A stretch of 64,000 nt of DNA from CAVQBP01 sp963710745 (GTDB lineage: Bacteria > Bacteroidota > Ignavibacteria > Ignavibacteriales > Ignavibacteriaceae): positions 1-64,000 of the forward strand of contig CAVQBP010000023.1 in the NCBI GenBank assembly GCA_963710745.1. Direction: 5' to 3'. Positions 1 to 8,173 of this stretch are shown here, piece after piece (position 1 is the stretch's first letter; every line of letters begins with the position of its first letter). Position numbers and translations under genes: made by a program. The notes beneath the pieces were generated by a model that saw only the letters and a list, made by a program, of their open reading frames with translations, was not told the origin of the DNA and did not search any database.

Positions 1-896
1 CCTCCGTTCTTCTTCTTCTTTTTTTCATTCGCAGCGTAGCAGGCATTATTAATTATATTCAGGAATACTCTACTTATATCCTGCGGAACTACATTTATTT
101 TTTCTAATGTTTCATCGTAATCTTTTTCTATTGTTATATTGAAATCCTTATCCTGCGCCCGCATTCCATGGTAGGCAAGATTAACATCCTGTTCAAGAAG
201 TTCATTTATTTCTGTTAAAATCTTTTCACCTGTCGTTCCTCTGGAATGAAGGAGCATTCCTTTAACAATAGAGTCTGCTCGTTTACCGTGATGATTTATT
301 TTATCGAGATTTTGTTTCAGATCATCAGAAATTGCAATGACCTCTTCCTTGTTTCCGTTAAGTAATTCTTCTTTCATTTCATCAATTAATTCGTTGCTTA
401 CTTCGCTGAAGTTATTTATGAAGTTCAACGGATTTTTAATCTCGTGTGCAATGCCGGCAGTGAGCTCACCAAGTGAAGCCATTTTTTCTGAATGAATTAA
501 TTGAGCCTGGGTAGATTTAAGTTCACCAAGTGTTCGTTCTGCATTTTTCTTTTGAACTTCAATTTCTTTTTTTTGTTTTCGCAGAATTTCATTTGCTTTC
601 TTTCTGTTACGGTTATTTCTGTAAAGCAGCAGGGCAATAAATATGAATACAGCGATACCTGTTAGAAGAATGATCATTCTTATTCTGTTTTCCCGGGTTA
701 CCCGGTCTTTTTCCAATTGCTCCAGTCGAATATTCTCATTTAAGCTTGCGGTCTGAAAGGCTTCGAGATTTCTAATTGTTTTGCTATTAGCACTGTCTTT
801 TGCAATAATTGCCAGTCCCCGGTATTTATATGAACTGTCAATCAAGTTGTTTAGCCCATAACTTTCAGATAATAGATAATAGTTATCACATTTCAT
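1..896 (-). CDS. Sensor histidine kinase, C-terminal half (membrane segment, HisKA, start of HATPase), runs off the window
   Basis: From an ATG at 896 the minus strand reads through a short TPR-like tail, one hydrophobic membrane segment (around 690-630), a charged coiled coil, a HisKA dimerisation helix with phospho-acceptor motif GIAHEIKNPLNFVNNFSE, and the start of the HATPase N-box (INNACYAAN). The gene leaves the window before the G boxes. Paralogues downstream show that this is the second half of a TPR-membrane-kinase protein. The first half lies in the neighbouring frame at 886-1776 and overlaps by 11 bases, so the ATG at 896 is probably internal and the protein is split by a one-base frameshift. 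Role (family knowledge): autophosphorylation on His and transfer to a receiver protein, which is not encoded nearby. Confidence 0.85.
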   Translation of the reverse strand, partial: MKCDNYYLLSESYGLNNLIDSSYKYRGLAIIAKDSANSKTIRNLEAFQTASLNENIRLEQLEKDRVTRENRIRMIILLTGIAVFIFIALLLYRNNRNRKKANEILRKQKKEIEVQKKNAERTLGELKSTQAQLIHSEKMASLGELTAGIAHEIKNPLNFINNFSEVSNELIDEMKEELLNGNKEEVIAISDDLKQNLDKINHHGKRADSIVKGMLLHSRGTTGEKILTEINELLEQDVNLAYHGMRAQDKDFNITIEKDYDETLEKINVVPQDISRVFLNIINNACYAANEKKKKKNG

Positions 897-1776
897 CGGC
901 ATTGTTGTATACGGTTTTATAAGTTTCTAAACCTTTTAATGCGTAATAAAGGCTCGAATCTTTATTTTTTTGTGCCAGGTAAAGTTTTGTAAGGTCATTA
1001 TACACGCGAAACAAAGAGGTATAATTATTATGCTCTATTCCTGATTGTTTGCTCTTGTAAAAATATTTTATTGCAGCCGTAGTATCAGCTTTTGTTGCGG
1101 AAATTTTACCTAAAACATCATAGATAAAACACAAATAATCTTTTTCGTTAATTTGTAAAGCGCTGCTTTCCGCCCGGCTTTCATACCACAAAGCTGAATC
1201 CGGTTCATTTATGTTTAAATAAATATACCCCAAATCCATATTTGCGAGCATAATTCTGGAAGTGTCATCAATTTGAGCCGCTACGGCTTTAGCCTGATTG
1301 AAATAAGAAATTTCCGACTCAATATTTCCGGTTGCACCCATTAATATGGCATACATATGATCCGTTGTGGAGAGAACTTTCAGCCGGTCTTTCTTTAGTG
1401 ATTTGCAATATATTTCCCACCTTTTCGTCTCGTTTGTTGAATCCTCTACAATAGTAAATGCTTTTTGGAAGCATTCAAATGCTTCTGCGAAACGGCCCAG
1501 ATGTGTTAGTTGATACCCTTTATCAGTAAGGTTAGAGGCCACATTAATTGCCTTATTATTTTTCTCTGCTATAAGCAAACCCTTATTGATATATTTAAGA
1601 GATGAGTCCCGGTTTGATTCGTAGAAATACCGCGCAATTTGCCCACAAAAATTCCATTTTACAGAATCATCTTTTGCATAATGCAAAGCATTACGAAGAC
1701 TGTCTATAGAAGTCTTCTGGCTGTACGCAACAATGGGTAACAATACAAGTAACAATATTTTCAATCGATTTTTCAT
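886..1776 (-). CDS. TPR-repeat sensor half of a split histidine kinase
   Basis: 296 residues with a clear signal peptide (MKNRLKILLLVLLPIVAYSQ) followed by tetratricopeptide-like helical repeats (motifs such as DSALWYESRAE and DSSLYYALKGLETY), the periplasmic sensor type seen in the neighbouring kinases at 1691-3775 and 8174-10228. It stops at a TGA just where its paralogues continue toward a membrane helix and kinase. That continuation is present in the next frame (1-896). The upstream kinase (1691-3775) overlaps its start by 86 bases. Best reading: the N-terminal half of one frameshifted TPR histidine kinase. Less likely: a genuine two-gene arrangement with translational coupling. Confidence 0.8.
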   Translation of the reverse strand: MKNRLKILLLVLLPIVAYSQKTSIDSLRNALHYAKDDSVKWNFCGQIARYFYESNRDSSLKYINKGLLIAEKNNKAINVASNLTDKGYQLTHLGRFAEAFECFQKAFTIVEDSTNETKRWEIYCKSLKKDRLKVLSTTDHMYAILMGATGNIESEISYFNQAKAVAAQIDDTSRIMLANMDLGYIYLNINEPDSALWYESRAESSALQINEKDYLCFIYDVLGKISATKADTTAAIKYFYKSKQSGIEHNNYTSLFRVYNDLTKLYLAQKNKDSSLYYALKGLETYKTVYNNADEM

Positions 1777-3775
1777 CAGTTAAATTTGGTAGTTGAATAA
1801 TAAACTCCGAACCTTCACCTTCCTTTGTCTCAACTTTCAGTTCACCGCCATGCACTTTTGTAACTATTTCATAACTTAGTGATAATCCCAAGCCTGTTCC
1901 TTCTCCTGTTGGCTTTGTTGTGAAGAACGGCTGGAAAATTTTATCTATTATATCAGCAGAAATCCCATTTCCGTTATCACTAATCTTTATTTCAATTTTT
2001 CCATTCGTTTGTTTTGTTGAAACTTTTAAAGTTGGAGAGAAATTATTATCACTACTTTTTATCTTTTTGTCATAAGCCGCATAGCAGGCATTATTAATTA
2101 TGTTTAAGAAAACCCTGCTTATATCCTGGGGAACTACATTTATCTTTTCTAAAGTTTTGTCATAGTCTTTTTCTATTTTAATGTTAAATTCTTTGTTTTG
2201 AGCTCTCATTCCGTGGTATGCAAGATTCACATCTTGCTCCAGAAGTTCATTTATATCGGTTAAAGTTTTTTCTCCTGAAGTCCCTCTTGAATGAAGAAGC
2301 ATTCCTTTAACAATAGAGTCTGCGCGTTTACCATGCTGGTTTATTTTATCAAGATTTTGTTTTAAATCTTCAAGTATTGCTAAGACTTCTTCTTTATCAT
2401 TCTTCTCTAATTCCTCTTTTACTTCATCTAACAATTCACCGCTGATCTCGGAAAAATTATTTACAAAGTTCAAAGGATTTTTAATCTCGTGCGCAATACC
2501 GGCTGTAAGTTCACCAAGCGATGCCATTTTTTCAGAATGGATTAATTGTGCCTGAGTTGATTTCAGATCATTAAGTGTATTTTTAAGAGTCTGATTCGCT
2601 TTTTTACTTTTTTTATAGTTCCTGTAAAGGATGAGTGAGATTAACAGCAAAAAAGAAAGCCCGGTTAACAGCAGATATAACCTCAACCTGTTTTGATAAG
2701 CAGCTTTTGCCGCTTTAATTTCCTGCTGACGTTCTTTTTCGCGGGCAGTTATGGTTTGCACCGCTCTTAAATTCACTTCACCGAACAAACTGTCCCTGTA
2801 AGCATCCGCTATTTTAAGATATCGAAGTGATTCTTTAGTGTCTTTAGGTTCATATAATCCGGACAGCAATTTCGCTGCAGCTAGGGTGGACGACTTTTGT
2901 CCAAAATGTTGCGACACTTCAAACCCTTTGTGTGCATAATAAAGGGCAGAATCTGGTTGGTCCAGGATCTTAAAAAAATCTGAAATCCTGATGTAAGCCC
3001 ACGTTAAAGCCCGTTGTTGTTTACCTTCAATTGCATTCTGTTCGCTTATTTTGTAATTAACCAGTGCTTCTTTATTCATCCCGGATTTCATGGCAATATC
3101 TCCAAGAAACTGGTAGACAAACGGCTCATTGAAGTTCTGCTCTTTAAAAATTTTAACGGCCTTTTTTTCATAATATGCAGCTGAATCCAGTTGATTGGAC
3201 AACAAATATGCTTCTCCTATTAACATGTACCCATAAGGAAGTCCGGGATCGCTGGGTCCTGCCAATTCTAACGAAATTAATTGGTACATATAGTTTATGG
3301 CTTTCGGATAATCCCTCAGGTTCACGTACACATCGGCCATATTGGTAAATGCAGCTCCGGTCAAAACATATACAGTAAGTGCATAGTCAGACCCAGACCC
3401 GAGTATTGCTTTAGACCTTTCTAAATGGTGTTCCTGTGCTAGTTGAATAGCTTTAAATCCTAATTCCAGCGTTTTCGGATAGTCCCCCTGCTGTTGTGCC
3501 GAGCCGGTCAAAAAGGAAAGTGCCAGTATTTGTCCCGGTAAATAATCAATCTGCCTGGCAAGTTCCAAAGCCTGCTGTCCGTAAAACCTAGAAGAATCAA
3601 TATTACCCAAACGATATTGATTGCATAAACCAATTTGAACATAAATCCTGGTGGTATCATTTTTCGTGGTGACCGCTATATTTTTCAGTCCGTCAACTAC
3701 TTCTTTTGTCTGGGCATAACAAGACCAAGAAACAAGTAAGAGCAGAAAGGTTAGATTTAGTATTTTAATTTTCAT
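1691..3775 (-). CDS. TPR-domain sensor histidine kinase
   Basis: 694 residues. Signal peptide (MKIKILNLTFLLLLVSWSCYAQ), periplasmic TPR-like repeats to about residue 340, one membrane helix (LRLYLLLTGLSFLLLISLIL), coiled coil, HisKA with GIAHEIKNPLNF near residue 430, and HATPase with N-box NIINNACYAAY, G1 DNGNGIS and G2 GTGLGLSLS. The kinase domain should end at the FIIQLPN motif as in its paralogues, but about 29 further residues (rich in Cys, Asp and Glu) run on over the next gene's start in another frame. This suggests that the original stop was lost. No linked response regulator is visible. The TPR region probably binds a partner protein or peptide (inference). Confidence 0.9.
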   Translation of the reverse strand: MKIKILNLTFLLLLVSWSCYAQTKEVVDGLKNIAVTTKNDTTRIYVQIGLCNQYRLGNIDSSRFYGQQALELARQIDYLPGQILALSFLTGSAQQQGDYPKTLELGFKAIQLAQEHHLERSKAILGSGSDYALTVYVLTGAAFTNMADVYVNLRDYPKAINYMYQLISLELAGPSDPGLPYGYMLIGEAYLLSNQLDSAAYYEKKAVKIFKEQNFNEPFVYQFLGDIAMKSGMNKEALVNYKISEQNAIEGKQQRALTWAYIRISDFFKILDQPDSALYYAHKGFEVSQHFGQKSSTLAAAKLLSGLYEPKDTKESLRYLKIADAYRDSLFGEVNLRAVQTITAREKERQQEIKAAKAAYQNRLRLYLLLTGLSFLLLISLILYRNYKKSKKANQTLKNTLNDLKSTQAQLIHSEKMASLGELTAGIAHEIKNPLNFVNNFSEISGELLDEVKEELEKNDKEEVLAILEDLKQNLDKINQHGKRADSIVKGMLLHSRGTSGEKTLTDINELLEQDVNLAYHGMRAQNKEFNIKIEKDYDKTLEKINVVPQDISRVFLNIINNACYAAYDKKIKSSDNNFSPTLKVSTKQTNGKIEIKISDNGNGISADIIDKIFQPFFTTKPTGEGTGLGLSLSYEIVTKVHGGELKVETKEGEGSEFIIQLPNLTDEKSIENIVTCIVTHCCVQPEDFYRQSS

Positions 3776-3780
3776 TTCAT

Positions 3781-3852
3781 TTATGCCGGTAAATGAATAA
3801 TAAATTCGGCTCCTTCACCAGTTGGTTTTGTTGTAAAGAACGGCTGAAAGAT
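3781..3852 (-). pseudogene. Histidine kinase HATPase fossil with internal deletion
   Basis: Read on the minus strand, the 24 codons before a TAA at 3781 give IFQPFFTTKPTGEG joined directly to AEFIIHLPA. In every intact paralogue these two blocks are separated by about 30 residues (TGLGLSLS to the next GEG). The missing piece lies exactly between the two GEG-encoding repeats, as expected from recombination between short direct repeats. Nothing kinase-like remains upstream of the first block. It is a dead 3' end left next to the start of the intact kinase at 3775. Confidence 0.85.
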
Positions 3853-3920
3853 TTGCAACATAATTTTTTACTCGTTTTCTCTAATTTGCATGATTATAAT
3901 ATATTGAACTACCGATTACT

Positions 3921-4085
3921 CTTTTATACATCCTCTACGAGGATGATTAATTTGGATGTTATCCTTTTTGCTACAATAATTAAACATCTACGATGTTTCT
4001 CTATGGTTGACCTTGGAGAGGTCATATTACTGTAGTAAAAATTAATCCTAATCTGATGATAATCCTCGTAGAGGATTTATAAATA
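3921..4085. repeat. Palindromic hairpin-array repeat
   Basis: Five short perfect hairpins within about 150 AT-rich bases: CATCCTC-TAC-GAGGATG (3929-3945), GGAT-GTT-ATCC (3954-3964), AAACATC-TAC-GATGTTT (3982-3998), TGACCT-TGGAG-AGGTCA (4008-4024) and AATCCTC-GTA-GAGGATT (4061-4077). The first and last hairpins are near-copies of each other. The spacing and the CTACG-type loops resemble interspersed REP-like elements found in many bacterial genomes (general knowledge; copy number here unknown). Short open frames across it are not credible genes. Confidence 0.75.
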
Positions 4086-4159
4086 TTTTTTTCAACAATA
4101 ATTTTAAGATCATCCTCATTAATAATAAAATTCTTAATTTGCTAAATTGACATCGTTAT

Positions 4160-7100
4160 TTATGAATAAGGCAACATAATTATAAACAACGATCCTTCAC
4201 CTTCTTTTGTTTCCACTTTAATTTCACCATCGTGCTGCTTTACAACTATATCATAACTGAGAGATAATCCCAACCCGGTTCCTTCTCCTGTCGGTTTTGT
4301 TGTAAAGAACGGCTGAAAGATTTTATCTTTTATTTTATTGGGTATTCCGTTTCCGTTGTCAGCTATTCTTATTTCAATATTTCCATTCATATTTTTTGTA
4401 GAGATTTTAAGTACTGGCTTAAAGTCATCACCACTTTTCTTCTTTCTATCATAAGCTGAATAGCAGGCATTATTAATTATATTTAAGAATACTCTGCTGA
4501 TGTCCTGAGGAACAACATTAATTTTCTCTAATGATTTATCATAATCTTTTTCTATTGTAATATTAAATTCTTTATTCTGTGCGCGCATTCCGTGATATGC
4601 AAGGTTAACATATTGATCGAGAAGATCATTTATATCCGTTAAGGTTTTTTCGCCGGACGTTCCTCTTGAGTGAAGAAGCATTCCTTTTACAATTGAATCT
4701 GCTCGTTTACCGTGATGATTAATCTTTTCAAGATTTTGGTTTAAATCTTCAATTAACTCAGCAACTTCTTTTTCATTCTTATGCTGTAATTCTGTTTTCA
4801 TTTCATTAAGTAGTTCGCGACTCACTTCAGAAAAGTTATTAACGAAGTTCAGGGGGTTTTTAATTTCGTGTGCTATGCCGGCGGTTAATTCTCCTAATGA
4901 AGCCATCTTTTCAGAATGAACTAATTGCGCCTGTGCAGCTTTTAATTCATTTAAAGTGATTTCTATTTTGTTTTTTGCCTCTTCGATATTTTTAAAATCT
5001 TCATATCTTGCATAAGCAATTGAAAAGGCTTCAGCCAATGTTTTTACAAGATCAAGCTTTTCATCAGTAAGCGGTGAAACATCTCCGACATAAAGCATAC
5101 CTTGAGTAAACGGAACAAAATGAAGGTACAGTGATTCAGGCGGTGCAGATGAGCCCTGGTAAGTTTCAGCGTTCTGAACCTGACCTAGCTGCATCATTGA
5201 TTTTGTCCAGTTAATGAAACCTTGTTTATCCCAATGTTCTTTGTAAACATCTTTCTTCCGCCAGTATTTTACAGTGTTAGTTGTAAGTTCATTTGCATTG
5301 AAAGATAAATTTAGTACACCCAGCGATTTCCCTTCAGGTGTAGTTAAATAAACATGTGTCACTGCATTATCTTCATCAATAATAAAAATGCCGCAGCGGA
5401 TAAATGGAACATCAAGTGCTTTAAGTTCACGCCAGATTAGCGGCGTGATGCGCTCGAGGTCTTTGGCGGTTCGCATGGAAGCGATCTCGGCACGGATGCG
5501 GTCGAGGGAGGCCTGCTGCAAAGCCTCACGGGCCTGTTCCAGTTCCAGCTCCCTTGTTCGCTCCCGCTCTTTCGCAACCAATCTGCGGCGCAGAAATCTG
5601 TTGAGGAGTAGTATAGAAGCAATCACGAGTAATGCATAAATTATATAAGCCGCAGTTGTTTGCCACCATGGCGGTAAAATCTTAATGGTAAGAGATGTGC
5701 CTTTTTTATCCCAGACGCCGTCGCTGTTCGACGATTTCACCTTGAACGTGTACGTACCCGGGCTCAGGTTTGTGTATTTGACTCTGCGTTCAGTACCAGC
5801 ATCAATCCAATTCTTGTCGTAGCCTTCCAGGCGATATGCATAACGATTTTGCGACGGGTTGGCAAAATGCAGCCCTGCATAGTCGAACGTAAGTTCGTTT
5901 TGGTTGTACTTCAACGTTATCTGTTTTTCCCGGTTAACCGGTAGTGGAAAAGCATCTTCAAAAACATGCAGTCCTGTAATTGCCGTGACCGGAGGATTAG
6001 GATTCGGCTTAAAATCCTGCGGGTTAATAGCAGTGACTCCTTTCGGGCCTCCGATGAACATCCTGCCGTCAATGCCTTTAATAACCGCTTGCTGAATAAC
6101 CGGATAGTTATTCATGCCATCTGCCTCATCATAGGTAATGAAGGTCTTTGCTTCAGGATCGAACCGGGCAACGCCACCTGAAGTCGCAAGCCAAAGCAGT
6201 CCTTGTTTATCTTGCATGATGCCTGGTACGACATTATTGGGCAAACCGTCCTCCGTGACATAATGATGAATAGTTTTTCCTGTGTTTCTATCCAGCAGGA
6301 ACAATCCATCAGTCAAAGTTGTTACCCAAAATCGATTTGAACTGTCTTCATAAATCTGGAAAATGCCTTCTCCATCGAGATAAGTAGTAAAGGTTTCTGT
6401 TTTTTTGTCAAATCGGTTTAAACCGCCATCCTCAGTGCCAAACCACAGAATACCCTGATGGTCTGTGTACATTTGCATTAACTTATTATTACTTAAACTT
6501 TTTGGATCAGAAGGATCATGTTGAAAATGCCGAAAGCGGTTGGTTTTAAAATTGTACAGGTTAAGTCCGCCGCCCCAGGTGCCGATCCACAAATGTTGGT
6601 CATCAGATTGCCTGATAAACATTATATTGGAATTACTTAAACTGTCGGGGTTTGCAGCATCAGCTGTAAATTTTCTATGGCTCTTTCGAACCGGGTTAAT
6701 GCGATAAAGGCCCCTTCCCTGTCCTACCCATAGCATTCCTTCCCGGTCTTTAAATACACTTTCTACAGGATTACCCCACAATCCGTCCGGAGCAGGTTTC
6801 GTGTCTGAAAATCTTTCAATGTTTCCTGTGGACGGGTCCATTCGAAATAGTTGGCCTGAAAAGGTTCCAATCCAAAGAGTATCTTTGCTTTCCTGATAAA
6901 GTGATCTTACGCCATTATTTGCACTAATTTCTTTTGCTCCATATAACCGAAACCGGCTGAAGGAAGGCACGATCTTATTGAGACCGGCACCTTCAGTCCC
7001 AAACCAAAGAGTACCCTGATGGTCTTCATAGAAGGATACAACTAAATTACTTGACAAACTTTTCGGATCGCCTGCCTGTCTATAGGGTGTCAGAGTGTGC

Positions 7101-7703
7101 GCGGCGGGATCGTATCGATTGATTCCACCGGAATGGGTTGCCACCCAGAGCATGCCGGTTTTGTCCCTATGAATAACATCCACTTTAGCGGAGAAGTTAC
7201 TTGTTTTTATACCCCGGGGGGCATGCAGATGCTTCAAATCATTGGGGTCATCACCCAGCGCTTCAAGCTTACCTCCCATCGGGTCATACCGATAGAGCCC
7301 TGACTGGCAGGTGCCGATATAAATAGCGCCATTGGGCGCTCCATCAATAGCTGTGACCCGATTATCGTGTAACGATTTCTGTCCGGTTGGCAGAACACGT
7401 ATAAAATTATCTGCAGTTGAATCGTAGCGGTTTAATCCTCCCGCTTTTCCCTTTGGATCTGTGGCATCGCCCGTCCCAACCCACAAATTGCCATCCTGGT
7501 CTTCGTATAAGGCGCTTATAACATTGCTGGTAAGAGTTTGTTCGTTATTTGTTTCATGGGTGTAGCGAATAAACGTCCCTTTATCGTTATCAAAACGATC
7601 GAGACCATTTTGCGTGCCGACCCAGATAGTTCCATCTGTAGTCTGAAGGATTACATTCACTGAATCCGAGCTCAATGAAGTTGAATTACCAGGATCACGT
7701 TTA
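4160..7703 (-). CDS. Propeller sensor histidine kinase, main part (frameshifted from its N-terminus)
   Basis: Minus-strand frame carrying most of a two-component propeller kinase: repeated Reg_prop blades (motifs such as LWVGTGDATD and LWFGTEGAGLNK), a Y_Y_Y domain (YRLEGYDKNWIDAG), one membrane helix (TAAYIIYALLVIASILLLN), a coiled coil, a conserved module of about 180 residues (DRIRAEIASM to AYARYEDF), HisKA (GIAHEIKNPLNF) and HATPase (NIINNACYSAY, DNGNGIP, GTGLGLSLS). Upstream of 7703 this frame stops resembling a propeller. The true N-terminus is in the next frame (7701-8081); removing one T at the TAA at 7701-7703 joins them as KFTRF-KRDPGNS. The intact protein would have about 1306 residues. 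The propeller and coiled-coil parts contain GC-rich patches (5430-5620, 7060-7300, 7700-7860) unlike the AT-rich kinase end. Confidence 0.85.
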
Positions 7704-8081
7704 GAAGCGAGTGAATTTCTCTTTAACTGAATCGAACAGGTTAAGGCCGCCGCCCCAGGTACCCGCCCAAAGCCTTCCGCCGCGATCTGCATACAGGGCA
7801 TTGACATAGTTGTTTGAGAGGGATGTGCTGTCAAGCGGGTCATGCCTGTACGTCTTGATATTGTAGCCGTCGTAACGGCTGATTCCTTGGAGTCCACCCA
7901 CCCAGAGAAAACCTTGTTTATCCTGCACGAGGCTATAAATCCAGCCGGATGGGAAACCGTCTGACTTATTAAGGTGATCAAACTGGATATCCTGTGCAAA
8001 AAGACCGGAGCTCATTGCCAGTACCAATATCATAAGGCAGCAAAAGTTTTTAAAAGATAGTTGTTTATTAATTATGTTCAT
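7701..8081 (-). CDS. N-terminal fragment of propeller sensor kinase (signal peptide plus first blades)
   Basis: Starts at ATG 8081 with a signal peptide (NFCCLMILVLAMSSGLFAQ) followed by typical first Reg_prop blades (GFPSGWIYSLVQDKQGFLWV, GISRYDGYNIKTYRH). It ends at a TAA at 7701 in the middle of a blade. An earlier in-frame start at 8123 exists but places 14 charged residues before the signal peptide, so 8081 is preferred. It is the beginning of the gene that continues at 4160-7703. The split is a one-base event, either a mutation or a sequencing error. Confidence 0.82.
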   Translation of the reverse strand: MNIINKQLSFKNFCCLMILVLAMSSGLFAQDIQFDHLNKSDGFPSGWIYSLVQDKQGFLWVGGLQGISRYDGYNIKTYRHDPLDSTSLSNNYVNALYADRGGRLWAGTWGGGLNLFDSVKEKFTRF

Positions 8082-8173
8082 AATTATTCCGTTTTTCCAA
8101 TTTGCTGATTTGAGCAGCTCCAATATCCTGGATTGCTAAAAGAACAAACAGTATTGTTACTGCATTTTCATTA

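Noticed and set aside
3793..4035. 80-codon open frame on the plus strand
   Set aside because: It lies across the kinase fossil and the hairpin array; composition and palindromes explain it better than coding.
5388..5639. Plus-strand frame of 83 codons opposite the propeller kinase
   Set aside because: Ser/Arg-rich antisense shadow of the coiled coil and adaptor module; the minus frame has clear domains.
7704..7999. N-terminal extension of the 4160 frame up to 7999
   Set aside because: Residues there do not resemble a propeller or a signal peptide, while the other frame (7701-8081) does; it is out-of-frame read-through.
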